A stretch of 64,000 nt of DNA from G965203045 sp965203045 (GCA_965203045.1 OZ241850.1:558001-622000), one strand, 5' to 3'. Shown: positions 1-7,696, counted from the stretch's first letter. Notes: generated by a model from the sequence alone, not told the origin. A program made the numbers and translations.

Positions 1-12
1 GAATAATGTCAA

Positions 13-103
13 TGTTATGGCTAACTTCTTGCCCCATAAAGCAATCAAGTATTTGCTTGATAGCAAGATGGTCTTGAGATAACCGTATCAGTTAGCCATA
101 ACA
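13..103 (+). promoter_or_regulatory. Structured leader upstream of topB (three-way junction)
   Basis: A perfect 13-bp stem pairs TGTTATGGCTAAC at 13-25 with GTTAGCCATAACA at 91-103. It encloses two small hairpins, ATCAAG/CTTGAT (44-49 with 56-61) and CAAGA/TCTTG (64-68 with 72-76). The nested layout is that of a three-way-junction RNA ending 30 bases before the topB start. The pairing is seen directly; that it is transcribed and regulatory is inference. It could also be a DNA palindrome bound by a protein. Confidence 0.55.
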
Positions 104-133
104 CTCTAAATTATATAAACCCTAATTAACAAT

Positions 134-1939
134 ATGCAGCTCTACATCTGTGAAAAACCATCTCAAGCCAGAGACTTAGCTGGCGTTCTGGGAGTAAATG
201 ACTCCAGAGATGGCTATATTGGCAATGGTGGCACCACTATTACTTGGGCTATTGGTCATTTGGTGCAATTATTAGAACCTGATGAGGTTAACACAGATTG
301 GAAAAAGTGGCGACTAGAGCAGCTGCCAATGATACCTAGTAATTGGCAAATGAAGCCTAATATCAAAACTAAGAAACAATTAAATGTGGTAGGTAAATTA
401 CTCAAAAAAACCAAACATGTCATTATTGCAACTGACGGCGATCGTGAGGGTGAGACTATTGGTCGTGAATTACTGGATTATTTTAGCTGGAAGGGAACTG
501 TTGAGAGATTATGGCTAACTGCACTAGATAGTAAAAGCATTAAAAATGCCCTAGATAACATTAAAAAAGGAGAAGAAACACAAAGTTTATATCAAGCAGG
601 TTTAGCTCGCAGTAGAGCTGATTGGCTTGTTGGTATGTCGCTGACAAGATTGATGACATTATTATCACAAAATAAAAGTGGCCATAAAGGCGTGCTCTCT
701 GTTGGCCGCGTCCAGACACCAACACTAGCAATTGTTGTAGGTCGTGATTTAGAGATTGAGAATTTTAAAGCTAAAGACTATTTTGATATTGTTGGTGTTT
801 TTAGTGGGGTTACAACCAAGTGGCAAGCTAATAAAGAATTAGGGCTGGACCAAGTTGATGAACAAGGCAGGTGTATTAACCTTGAGCTCGCAGAAAATGT
901 ATTAAACAAAGTTAATAATAGTGATAATGCAACTATTACTACATTTGAAACTCATCATAAAAAGGTAGTACCACCTTTGTTATTTAGTCTAAGCGCCTTG
1001 CAACAACAAGCATCTAAAAATTTTGGATATGGAGCAAAACAAGTGCTTGATATATCCCAATCTCTTTACGAAAAACACAAAGCTACTACTTATCCTAGAA
1101 CTGATTGTAATTATTTGCCTAAAAGCCAACTAAAAGAAGTGCCATTTATTTTTGATTCACTATTGCAATCAGACCCAAAATTAAAATCTTTGATTGATAA
1201 CGCTGATAAATCAATTGTGAGCAGAGTTTTTAATGATAGTAAAATCAAAGCCCATCACAGCATTGTCCCAACAACTAAGATTATCAATATTAATCAATTA
1301 AGTGAGGCAGAATTTAATCTCTATAACTTAATAAGACGGCGCTACATTGCTCAATTTTATCCAAATTACGAATACGACAAAACCATTATTACTATATCTG
1401 TTAATAATGAGATTTTTACCACCAGCCTAAATGTTGATAAGGCTGTTGGTTGGAAAATTGTGCTATCAAGCAATTACAAACCCCAAACAGCAAATATTCC
1501 TAATATGCAAATTGGTCAGAGGTTAAGTATTGATAGTGTTGATTTGCAAACCAAACAAACAACACCACCAGCACGCTATACCGAAGGCACTCTGATTGGA
1601 GCTATGGAAAATGCTCATTTATTAGTTAGCGATGAAAAATTAAAAAAAGTGTTAAAAGGCAATGAGGGCATTGGCACTGAGGCAACAAGGGCAAATATTA
1701 TTCAGCTACTAATCAATAGAGGTTTTATTGATAACAAAAGCAAAAAACTTGTCTCCACCAATACCGGTAGAACACTTATTGCCTCTGTGCCCAAAGAAAT
1801 TAAAGATCCAGCAATGACAGCGTATTGGGAGTCATCGCTTGGTCAAATTGAAAGCGGTAAACTAAATTTAGAGTCATTTATCAATTGGCAAGAAAGGTGG
1901 CTTCATCAATTTGTTAATCACTACAAAGATAAAATATAA
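134..1939 (+). CDS. topB: DNA topoisomerase III (type IA), ICE-encoded
   Basis: Type IA topoisomerase that relaxes or decatenates DNA by single-strand passage. The Toprim domain starts at residue 1 (YICEKPSQA) and carries the DGDREGE metal motif at 101-107. The active-site tyrosine is Tyr320 in TTYPRTD, and SVGRVQTPTLA at about 189-199 is the conserved DNA-gate region. At 601 aa it is shorter than E. coli TopB (about 650) and has no zinc-finger tail. PFGI-1-class ICEs usually carry a TopB near ssb, so it probably acts in element replication or transfer. No clear Shine-Dalgarno precedes the ATG; a structured leader does. Confidence 0.93.
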   Translation: MQLYICEKPSQARDLAGVLGVNDSRDGYIGNGGTTITWAIGHLVQLLEPDEVNTDWKKWRLEQLPMIPSNWQMKPNIKTKKQLNVVGKLLKKTKHVIIATDGDREGETIGRELLDYFSWKGTVERLWLTALDSKSIKNALDNIKKGEETQSLYQAGLARSRADWLVGMSLTRLMTLLSQNKSGHKGVLSVGRVQTPTLAIVVGRDLEIENFKAKDYFDIVGVFSGVTTKWQANKELGLDQVDEQGRCINLELAENVLNKVNNSDNATITTFETHHKKVVPPLLFSLSALQQQASKNFGYGAKQVLDISQSLYEKHKATTYPRTDCNYLPKSQLKEVPFIFDSLLQSDPKLKSLIDNADKSIVSRVFNDSKIKAHHSIVPTTKIININQLSEAEFNLYNLIRRRYIAQFYPNYEYDKTIITISVNNEIFTTSLNVDKAVGWKIVLSSNYKPQTANIPNMQIGQRLSIDSVDLQTKQTTPPARYTEGTLIGAMENAHLLVSDEKLKKVLKGNEGIGTEATRANIIQLLINRGFIDNKSKKLVSTNTGRTLIASVPKEIKDPAMTAYWESSLGQIESGKLNLESFINWQERWLHQFVNHYKDKI

Positions 1940-2027
1940 ACACCAAAATAGAGTAAACAGAGCAGACTTGAAATTCGACTACAAATCGTAATAAAATCTC
2001 TGCTTGATATAGAGATTGAAAATTTAG

Positions 2028-2153
2028 AGTGTAATAAAGAATTTAGGCGCCTCAATTGGGGAGGCTAAATGCAAAGATGCACAAGGTAAACCCAGAAAAT
2101 CATATCAAATAACCAAAGACGGTGTTATTTTGCTTACTATGGTTACCCAGTAA
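2028..2153 (+). pseudogene. Remnant resembling the phage Rha regulator family
   Basis: An open stretch with no start codon encodes about 41 residues ending in KDAQGKPRKSYQITKDG and VILLTMVTQ before a TAA. The pattern of a basic stretch followed by Y-x-(I/L)-T-(K/R)-DG-x-x-LL-x-MG resembles the middle of phage Rha proteins. It is cut at both ends and abuts the CBASS locus, consistent with debris from an earlier insertion. The assignment rests on a short motif only. Confidence 0.35.
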
Positions 2154-2161
2154 GCTAAGAA

Positions 2162-3790
2162 TCAATTTCTAAGGCAGCAATCTTTATATTTTTTACCAGT
2201 ACCACATGTACAGATGTCATTTCTACCTAATCGCCTGATGTCTTTTTGGAATTCATCTATTACTTTTTTACTGTGAGAGTATTCGCCACATGGTGGTATT
2301 TGATTAAATTTTTCATAATAAGATTGCCAAGCAAAATAGGGGTAAACTTTATTTTTTATGAATTCATATAGTGTTAAATTTTCTCCTATATGATAATCAA
2401 GACAACAACTTTTGTCACTATTAATATGCAAGTCATTAATATGCTTATTTTGTTTATTTGCTATATTTATTATTTTATTTCCGGTCTCAAAGACAACTGG
2501 TCTACCGTTCTTAAATGAAATTTGGATTTGATAATCTCCTTTAAAGCATTTTTCGCTCTTGTCATTATCACAAGTACAAGATTCTATCATCCATTCGTGG
2601 TGAGAATTTTGAATATATTTTGAATGAAACTTTATTCTACCCGCAACATCTCCTGTAAAAATAATGTTAAGGTTTGGAAATTCTTCTTTTAGCATTTTTC
2701 TATCCTCTTTATCAACTATCATTTTCAGCTCAGGAATTAATGGCTTTGTTTGTAGATAAGGCTTAGTGGCCTTGGTTGCAGATATGTGAGGAAAACTATC
2801 TATTTCGCTTTCTCGTTTTGTTAAATTTGCCCCTAAAGCTCCGAATGTAGTGGCTAATCCAACAATTCCCAAACTTGCCTCAGAATTATCCTCTAAATAT
2901 TTCCAATATTGATGTTGGAATATTTTATACCAAGCATTAAGCGCACTCTTTTCATCACAGTCATTTTGAAACAATACTTCTAAATGTTTTATAGCTTCAC
3001 CTAACCTATCTCTTAAGAATTTAATCTTAGCATCATCACCATCGGTTAATTTTTCATCTAGTGTAGGGTGGCTAACTTCTAAATTACGCTCTAACCTGTT
3101 GTATATGGCTTGAATCGTTTTGTAGAAAGCAATGTCATCCCTATCATCTGAAACATAGCATTCAATGACTAAAGCAGAAATAATGAAACCGCTTACCATT
3201 TGTATTTTCCAGCTATTTCTACTATTTTTATAAAATTTAGTTAACTTGACTATCCTTCTTAATTGTCTACCATTGTCAGTGTCTGGACTTTTCCTTATTA
3301 CCTCAATATTAAACCATTTAGTTATAGCACAAGGGTCGCTTTCTTTCCAATCACTACTAGCCAATTCCCATGTGCCATTACCTAGTCTTCTATATATAGG
3401 CATATCTACATAACCACCTCTATCATAGTAAACTCTAACACAATGATTACGTACTTCTGGAGGTTGCTTAAAAGTTCCATCATCAACAGCATTTCTTATC
3501 ATTTTTCTAGCACCGAGTGCTGATTTATATAAACCATTATTGCCCTTCAAACTTTCTTTTGAAAAAATCACTCCATCGTCTATATCATAATCATTATTTT
3601 TATCTTGCACCATAGTGTGCATAGCGTATGAACCTTGAGATTGATGTTCTTCTATAAAAATACCAAACCCAGACTTTAATAATCGCCTACGATTAGCATC
3701 TCTTCTATTTCGCATCTCTTGCCTTTGATTATTGGTTAAACTCACACTTTCATTATGAAATTTTCTTAGTTTCTTATCACAGTTAAACAT
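2162..3790 (-). CDS. CBASS CD-NTase (DncV-like cyclase) with C-terminal SEC-C motif
   Basis: Predicted cyclic-dinucleotide synthase that signals phage infection to the neighbouring phospholipase. The nucleotidyltransferase core shows QGSYAMHT (Gly53-Ser54), the metal-binding DIDDG (Asp69, Asp71, Asp72) and a third acidic residue in YVDMPIY (Asp129). SDPCAITKWF at about 151-160 matches the DncV region after the core. The product chemistry (for example 3'3'-cGAMP) is inference from this resemblance. The protein is 542 aa, about 100 longer than DncV; the extra C-terminus ends in a SEC-C zinc motif, C-x-C then eight residues then CC, at about 526-540. The start codon shares one base with the stop of the upstream effector gene (TAATG), so the two are translationally coupled. 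Confidence 0.88.
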   Translation of the reverse strand: MFNCDKKLRKFHNESVSLTNNQRQEMRNRRDANRRRLLKSGFGIFIEEHQSQGSYAMHTMVQDKNNDYDIDDGVIFSKESLKGNNGLYKSALGARKMIRNAVDDGTFKQPPEVRNHCVRVYYDRGGYVDMPIYRRLGNGTWELASSDWKESDPCAITKWFNIEVIRKSPDTDNGRQLRRIVKLTKFYKNSRNSWKIQMVSGFIISALVIECYVSDDRDDIAFYKTIQAIYNRLERNLEVSHPTLDEKLTDGDDAKIKFLRDRLGEAIKHLEVLFQNDCDEKSALNAWYKIFQHQYWKYLEDNSEASLGIVGLATTFGALGANLTKRESEIDSFPHISATKATKPYLQTKPLIPELKMIVDKEDRKMLKEEFPNLNIIFTGDVAGRIKFHSKYIQNSHHEWMIESCTCDNDKSEKCFKGDYQIQISFKNGRPVVFETGNKIINIANKQNKHINDLHINSDKSCCLDYHIGENLTLYEFIKNKVYPYFAWQSYYEKFNQIPPCGEYSHSKKVIDEFQKDIRRLGRNDICTCGTGKKYKDCCLRN

Positions 3791-4842
3791 TATTTGTTCT
3801 CCGTATTGTTAGTTAAAAAAGATTTGATTAATTGTCCATCTCCACTACATTCATCACTGATTAATTGATTTGTTTGATCTATTGCATTACTTGCAAGAGT
3901 TTGCATTAAGTTTAGTGCTTGTTCTGAAGCATTGTCCAAAACTAGCACTTTGGAATGCTCTGGTGAAATTTCCGTTTGGGGAAAACGAACAATAGATACT
4001 TCTTTATTTACATGCTTAGCAAACTCTTTTGATAGGTAATCAAAAATAACCTCTTGAGAATCTATGGATAAGTTTACAACCTTAGAACCGAATTCCCATT
4101 TTATAAAACCCCAATCTGGCCGCTTAGAATCAATTACTGAACCAACGACTGGCGACATTCCTAAACAATAAATTTCAATTTTTTGACTTCTATTTTGAGT
4201 CAATCTTAATGCTTCAGATAATGCAACTAAAACTGGATTGTTGGCATAAAGTCCCCCATCAACAAATAAATTATCGTTTATATTAGCAAGAGTACGATAA
4301 ATTGGTGCAGCAGAGCTAGCTAAACACGCTTCAACTAAGGTAACATTATTATCTCTATGGTTGGTATCATCATTGTGAGGTGTTTTAAATATGTACCCCT
4401 TATGTGTTGTGACATTAACAGATGGTATTACTAATGCCGTATTAGTATCACTATAAACCTGTTCTAAAGTTTTACTACCGAATGCTTTTGCTAATCCTTC
4501 TACTAGAGCTTTATTTCCTTTTTTATTAATTGATTTGCGATTATGAAATGGAAAAAATTGCCACCATTTTGTGGGCATTTTTTCAGGAAATATCTTATTT
4601 CCATATTCTTTATAGAAATTTACTATATCATTTAAATTCGTTGCATTTGCCAAACCACAAGCAATTATTGCCCCTGTGCTAGTGCCAACTATCATATCAA
4701 GTTGATTAGTTAAATTAAACTCTGGATTATTAAACCTATTGACTGCCAAATTTTTTAAACCGTCTAAATAGAGAGCGCTGTAATATCCACGCATACCGCC
4801 ACCATTTATACTTAACACCTTGAGTGTATTCTTGTTATTCAT
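3790..4842 (-). CDS. capV: CapV-like patatin phospholipase, CBASS effector
   Basis: Predicted patatin-family phospholipase activated by the cyclic nucleotide made by the next gene, degrading the inner membrane to abort infection. Diagnostic motifs are all present: oxyanion hole GGGMRG (residues 14-19), nucleophile elbow GTSTG with Ser55, and catalytic Asp195 in DGGLYANNP. The length of 350 aa fits CapV. It is the first gene of a two-gene minus-strand operon with the cyclase, a minimal CBASS with no ubiquitin-like Cap2/Cap3 genes. The -10 box lies only a few bases before the ATG, so the transcript may be nearly leaderless. Confidence 0.9.
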   Translation of the reverse strand: MNNKNTLKVLSINGGGMRGYYSALYLDGLKNLAVNRFNNPEFNLTNQLDMIVGTSTGAIIACGLANATNLNDIVNFYKEYGNKIFPEKMPTKWWQFFPFHNRKSINKKGNKALVEGLAKAFGSKTLEQVYSDTNTALVIPSVNVTTHKGYIFKTPHNDDTNHRDNNVTLVEACLASSAAPIYRTLANINDNLFVDGGLYANNPVLVALSEALRLTQNRSQKIEIYCLGMSPVVGSVIDSKRPDWGFIKWEFGSKVVNLSIDSQEVIFDYLSKEFAKHVNKEVSIVRFPQTEISPEHSKVLVLDNASEQALNLMQTLASNAIDQTNQLISDECSGDGQLIKSFLTNNTENK

Positions 4843-4843
4843 T

Positions 4844-4881
4844 ATGAATTATTATATAAACACTATATTTAGTAAATATAG
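4844..4881 (-). promoter_or_regulatory. CBASS promoter with 19-bp palindromic operator candidate
   Basis: On the minus strand a TATAAT -10 box (4851-4856) sits nine bases before the capV start. Upstream of it is a perfect palindrome, CTATATTTAGTAAATATAG at 4863-4881, which overlaps the expected -35 position. A repressor bound there would block the promoter. No regulator gene is adjacent, so the factor would be encoded elsewhere. The palindrome and -10 box are seen; the operator role is inference. Confidence 0.5.
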
Positions 4882-5104
4882 ATATGTAAATGTATATATT
4901 CGTACACAGCCATTTCCCAAAATACCAACCTTAACCAATAGATATCAGTTAGAATTAATGACCATGAAACACCCCCAACACAAATCATTAATGTAGGGGT
5001 TTTCTATCTCTTCCTATATGGTTGTGGTGATTAAAATAAAAAAATCAAGTTTTTTTTGAGTTTTTGTTTAAAAATTTTTTTTAACTAAAAAGCAAAGGGT
5101 TGTT
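4882..5104. other. Intergenic spacer upstream of the CBASS operon
   Basis: About 220 bases without a convincing gene. A possible hairpin pairs the C-rich stretch near 4971 with GGGGTTTT near 4998 and is followed by pyrimidines, so it may be a weak terminator. The rest is A/T-rich sequence with homopolymer runs around 5036-5090. Confidence 0.4.
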
Positions 5105-5236
5105 GTGAATAAAGAAAACATAAATAACCCTAATAATGATGATTATTTTCAAGAGAAAAATTGTCCAAAGCGACCTAAGAACCGGAAAGAATTAATACTA
5201 AAAATCAGTAAAATAAAATCAAACAGAGAAAAATAG
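5105..5236 (+). CDS. Possible small hypothetical protein (GTG start)
   Basis: A 43-residue frame beginning with GTG, preceded by AAAGGG at a suitable distance. The product is polar and basic, with a KRPKNRKE stretch, and has no membrane segment or recognised motif. Its 3' end overlaps a gene fragment in another frame. It could be a genuine small ORF or coding debris. Confidence 0.25.
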   Translation: MNKENINNPNNDDYFQEKNCPKRPKNRKELILKISKIKSNREK

Positions 5237-5396
5237 TCCTTATAACTGGCAAAACAATCCAAATAGATATGGAAATGAGAATTTAATCTATAATAGCAAT
5301 GGCGGTACTACTGAGTATTCAGTTACAAATTCTGGTGGTGGCATTAATATGTGTGATTCAAAAGGCAATAGGACGGGATATATTCCTAGTTGTTGA
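5217..5396 (+). pseudogene. Start-less gene fragment rich in Asn/Gly ending in Cys
   Basis: An open frame without any start codon encodes about 59 residues, including PYNWQNNPNRYGNENLIY and ending GYIPSC before TGA. The low-complexity Asn/Gly/Tyr composition with a paired-cysteine end resembles the tail of a small secreted protein, much like the one at 40364-40645, although the two do not align clearly. I read it as a 5'-truncated remnant. Confidence 0.35.
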
Positions 5397-5447
5397 AATG
5401 CAAAATTTAATCTCTATACATTGTCTAATCATATTTTTTAAAAACTT

Positions 5448-5597
5448 ATGGCTAAAACAAAATGCAAACCTGTTCGCACTAACAAAAAACCGGGACCAAA
5501 GATAGCAAAAGTAACGCCACACACTCATTCTAAACCAAAACCTTTATCCAAGAATAAGTGCATACCGCATTCGATAGAAAAACAAATAGTCATTTGA
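5448..5597 (+). CDS. Small basic hypothetical protein (49 aa)
   Basis: ATG-started frame of 49 residues beginning MAKTKCKPVRTNKKPGPK, very rich in Lys and Pro with two cysteines and no hydrophobic segment. The composition would suit nucleic-acid binding, but there is no recognisable domain. No strong Shine-Dalgarno is visible. It lies between the CBASS locus and the first ICE leader promoter. Confidence 0.35.
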   Translation: MAKTKCKPVRTNKKPGPKIAKVTPHTHSKPKPLSKNKCIPHSIEKQIVI

Positions 5598-5675
5598 TTA
5601 ATAATTCGCATCTACAATTTAGTTATAACCGAGGATGAATGATCATTATAGGAATAAAAAATAAATTAAAAAAAC

Positions 5676-5704
5676 TTGCAAAATTGTTTTAATAGTAATA
5701 TAAT
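5676..5704 (+). promoter_or_regulatory. Sigma70-type promoter upstream of the 5.7-kb leader RNA
   Basis: TTGCAA (5676-5681) and TATAAT (5699-5704) are separated by 17 bases, the ideal spacing for a housekeeping promoter. The predicted transcript would start at about 5711, just before the hairpin at 5726, and run through a structured leader of nearly 290 bases to the small gene at 5999. Confidence 0.6.
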
Positions 5705-5725
5705 TGCGATATAGTTATTTTTTTA

Positions 5726-5812
5726 ACACACTTAAGTGTGTTGATAAAGTTGGGGCAGTATGCTTAATTTGTTTCTTTGAGATCCCAACGAACGCTAAGT
5801 TAGCTTAGTGTT
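5726..5812 (+). ncRNA. Possible diverged copy of the repeated ICE leader RNA
   Basis: Three hairpins occur in the same order as in the copies at 57, 62.6 and 63.8 kb. The first is ACACACTT/AAGTGTGT (5726-5741). The second is a long-loop stem GTTGGG/CCCAAC (5749-5754 with 5784-5789). The third is AACGCTAAG/CTTAGTGTT (5791-5799 with 5804-5812). The conserved CAAACAC and GATGTTTG pseudoknot strands are missing, so homology is uncertain and the similarity may be architectural only. Confidence 0.4.
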
Positions 5813-5998
5813 TAGGAAATTTAATATTAGTCTTTTTCAAACCACACCCCGGGCTAATATCAAATACAGCAATTAAAACAGCTGGCAGTTGCATTTGCTA
5901 ATTGCTAGTTGTTTGTTGCTTTTCAAATATCAATCCAGGAAGGGACGCAGTCCCTTTGGGTGTTGTTGTTCTTTCTTATTTTTTAAAGGAGGACAACA
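5813..5998 (+). promoter_or_regulatory. Leader with hairpins around the ribosome binding site of the 5999 ORF
   Basis: AAGGGAC (5940-5946) pairs with GTCCCTT (5950-5956). Further on, TGTTGTTC (5964-5971) can pair with GGACAACA (5991-5998), which puts the strong AAAGGAGG site in a closed loop next to the ATG at 5999. It is one of about eight leaders in the window in which an upstream strand pairs at or beside the ribosome binding site. The proximal part, 5813-5930, has no gene. Confidence 0.5.
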
Positions 5999-6204
5999 AT
6001 GGATAAAAAACTAATTTATGAGTTATTTGTCAAATGGTTAAAAACTGCCTCTGATGAGCAGATGTATGCCATACAAGATGAAATCAATAGATTTTTACTA
6101 GCAACATAGCTTATGATGCTAAAAGAGACGCTAAACTTGCGCTTCGTTTAATTAATGAAGAACTGGTCGCTCGTGTTTGTTTAAAACAAAATCACACAAG
6201 TTGA
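5999..6204 (+). pseudogene. Small ICE gene split by a frameshift
   Basis: The ATG at 5999 follows an excellent AAAGGAGG site and opens a 36-aa frame (MDKKLIYELFVKWLKTASDE and on) that stops at TAG 6107-6109. An adjoining frame then continues as YDAKRDAKLALRLINEELVARV to a TGA at 6202-6204. The helical, charged pattern runs on naturally across the break, suggesting one gene of about 67 aa with a single-base indel near 6103-6108. It could also be two small genes or a sequencing error. No function is recognised. Confidence 0.45.
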
Positions 6205-6380
6205 AAAGTAGGTTCACTTTTTTCTTTTTTTGTTAAAAGTGCATCTATCTTTTTGGCGTTAGGATAAGGAGCAAAAAGAGCATTTATTATCTCTTTTTCC
6301 TCTCCTGTCTTTAAAGAGCAAGACGGATTAGGCTTTTTGCCTAATTTGAAACTTGTTTTTGCAGTAGTTTTAGTTTTCAT
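6192..6380 (-). CDS. Possible small hypothetical protein, antisense to its neighbours
   Basis: 62-aa ATG-started frame (MKTKTTAKTSFKLGKKPNPS at the N-terminus), Lys-rich at the front with a more balanced second half. It runs against the surrounding operon and its end overlaps the split gene upstream by a few bases. No convincing ribosome binding site is visible. The sequence looks protein-like, but there is no recognised domain. Confidence 0.35.
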   Translation of the reverse strand: MKTKTTAKTSFKLGKKPNPSCSLKTGEEKEIINALFAPYPNAKKIDALLTKKEKSEPTFQLV

Positions 6381-6440
6381 AAGCTAAGACTATACCAGAT
6401 TATTAACCGATAAACATGTTTTTTAGTTTATCACCCTAGC

Positions 6441-6495
6441 GGGACACAACCTCCTGCTGGGGTTGTGTTCCTTTTTTCAACCAATAAAAAAGGAG
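6441..6495 (+). promoter_or_regulatory. RBS-sequestering leader of the DUF3577 gene
   Basis: A perfect 11-bp stem pairs GGGACACAACC (6441-6451) with GGTTGTGTTCC (6461-6471). The 3' strand overlaps TTCCTTTTTT (6468-6477), which pairs with AAAAAAGGAG (6486-6495), the Shine-Dalgarno of the ATG at 6502. The two stems share bases 6468-6471, so forming the first weakens the second. This suits a translational on/off switch; the function is inferred. Confidence 0.6.
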
Positions 6496-6501
6496 GCAAT
6501 T

Positions 6502-7116
6502 ATGCCAAATAATCAGCAAGAAAAAAGGTACTTCAACCTACAAGCAAACGGTGTAGGATATGCTAATCGCGTAAGAGAGGTTAAGCCTGAAAATGGCGAC
6601 CCATTTTATGCTTTAGACATTTCTGCACTAAGAGGCAACTCTGAGGAAATAAAATATACCAATTTTGCTCTTAGAGTCGTAGGCGAGGAAGCTAAGACTG
6701 TTATCAAGGACAACCTTGATGCGTTAAGCAAAAAGGGAAACAAAGCCATTATGGCTTTTGTTGTCGGCGATATTCAGCCAAAATCGTTTACCTATCAAAA
6801 AGATGGGCAAACCAAACAGGGCGTCAATATTGATGGTCGCCTTATTAAAATTGTATCTTTAAAAATCAATGGTAACTTGGTTTTTAAATCAGAAACTAAA
6901 GCAGAAGGTAATGGTAGCACAACTAAAATTGAGCAACAACCTTCTACTAAGGATGATGAATCTGATACAGCGTTTTACATCAATCCAGAAAGCGGAGAGA
7001 TGTTAAGCAAAGTTAGTCTTGCCAAAGATGACGCCGATTTCAGTGCTAAAAAAGATGCACTAAAAGAGGCTGGTTATAGTTGGAATCAAGACCAAAGAGC
7101 GTGGGTCCAAAATTAA
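6502..7116 (+). CDS. DUF3577 / STY4534-family ICE protein
   Basis: The N-terminal 130 residues (KRYFNLQANGVGYANRVREV, then FYALDISALRG, then FTYQKDGQTKQGV) match the DUF3577/STY4534 family found beside SSB, TopB and DUF3275 genes in PFGI-1-class ICEs and thought to act in element replication. After a polar linker the C-terminal 35 residues (AKKDALKEAGYSWNQDQRAWV) form a small domain like DUF5710. The DUF3275 protein at 63215 has a similar tail. I chose the ATG at 6502 rather than one 39 bases earlier because AAAAGGAGG lies just before it. The two small membrane proteins downstream are probably in the same operon. Confidence 0.82.
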   Translation: MPNNQQEKRYFNLQANGVGYANRVREVKPENGDPFYALDISALRGNSEEIKYTNFALRVVGEEAKTVIKDNLDALSKKGNKAIMAFVVGDIQPKSFTYQKDGQTKQGVNIDGRLIKIVSLKINGNLVFKSETKAEGNGSTTKIEQQPSTKDDESDTAFYINPESGEMLSKVSLAKDDADFSAKKDALKEAGYSWNQDQRAWVQN

Positions 7117-7117
7117 A

Positions 7118-7312
7118 ATGAAAATGCAAATTTTTGTTTTAGACCTTTTAATGGCGTTTAGTAATATTGGGGTCGCACTGGTGATTGCTGGTTTATTGGT
7201 AATCGCATTTAATGAGCCTCAAATTACTACGGCAACTAAACTATTAACGTTTGGTATAATGACGGTGATATTGAGTTCAATTGCTAAAGCTATTATTGAT
7301 AAGGAGGATTAG
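7118..7312 (+). CDS. Small two-helix membrane protein (64 aa)
   Basis: Begins one base after the preceding stop and has two hydrophobic segments (about residues 6-28 and 40-60) separated by a short polar turn, ending in IDKED. This is a small inner-membrane protein of unknown role. A diverged paralog occurs in frame-broken form at 62818-62985, again followed by a one-helix protein. A third, decayed copy of its tail lies at 7870-7911. Confidence 0.6.
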   Translation: MKMQIFVLDLLMAFSNIGVALVIAGLLVIAFNEPQITTATKLLTFGIMTVILSSIAKAIIDKED

Positions 7313-7315
7313 AAG

Positions 7316-7426
7316 ATGGATTTTCTTTTAACAATCTTGGGTGTATTTATTCTATCTGGTCTATTATTAGCCTTATATGTCGCTTGGAAACAGCGCAAGG
7401 ATAAACAAAATACATCACACGCTTAA
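7316..7426 (+). CDS. Small one-helix membrane protein (36 aa), copy 1
   Basis: MDFLLTILGVFILSGLLLAL forms one transmembrane helix, followed by a basic tail (WKQRKDKQNTSHA). AAGGAGG precedes the ATG, inside the end of the upstream gene. The 7916-8026 ORF is a near-identical copy, with identical DNA over the tail, and 62985-63086 encodes a more distant relative. The conserved arrangement after the two-helix gene argues that this is a real gene. Confidence 0.6.
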   Translation: MDFLLTILGVFILSGLLLALYVAWKQRKDKQNTSHA

Positions 7427-7431
7427 AAAGG

Positions 7432-7453
7432 CTACCTTTATAAGGTAGTTTTT
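7432..7453 (+). terminator. Rho-independent terminator
   Basis: CTACCTT (7432-7438) pairs with AAGGTAG (7442-7448) and is followed by a T-run. It ends the DUF3577 operon. A duplicated copy follows the second 36-aa gene at 8029-8053. Confidence 0.7.
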
Positions 7454-7470
7454 ACTTCTAACCCAAATAT

Positions 7471-7520
7471 GGGGGCACAAGTCCCCGTTGTTTGGGGATA
7501 TTGTGTTTTTTCAAGGAGAA
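7471..7520 (+). promoter_or_regulatory. Leader hairpin before the 7526 gene
   Basis: CACAA and TCCCC (7476-7486) can pair with GGGGA and TTGTG (7494-7505). Alternatively GGGG and CCCC at 7471-7486 can form a tighter hairpin, so there are two competing folds. AAGGAG follows at 7514-7519 for the ATG at 7526. The segment is repeated at about 8070-8100, where the downstream gene has been lost. Confidence 0.45.
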
Positions 7521-7525
7521 ACATA

Positions 7526-7696
7526 ATGTCAAGGAGTAAACAGCAGGAAGTTAGACTTTTTTACGACAAAGCTTTTGGCTGGTCAGCTGAATGTTTAACT
7601 TCTATTAAAAGCAAATTAAATTTAGATGATGTGGTCCAAGCCGCAAAATCTAGGACTATTGATGATATTCTTTTTATAAGAACACTTCAATATTAA
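7526..7696 (+). CDS. Small hypothetical protein (56 aa)
   Basis: The ATG at 7526 follows CAAGGAGAAACATA, a good ribosome binding site; a longer in-frame start at 7469 would lie inside the leader hairpin and is unlikely. The product (MSRSKQQEVRLFYDKAFGWS at the N-terminus) is mixed alpha/charged with no membrane segment. I do not recognise a family. It lies alone between two terminator-like stems. Confidence 0.5.
   Translation: MSRSKQQEVRLFYDKAFGWSAECLTSIKSKLNLDDVVQAAKSRTIDDILFIRTLQY

Noticed and set aside
5299..5505. 68-codon plus-strand hydrophobic frame
   Set aside because: It is out of frame with the more protein-like 5217-5396 fragment, has no ribosome binding site and looks like a shadow.
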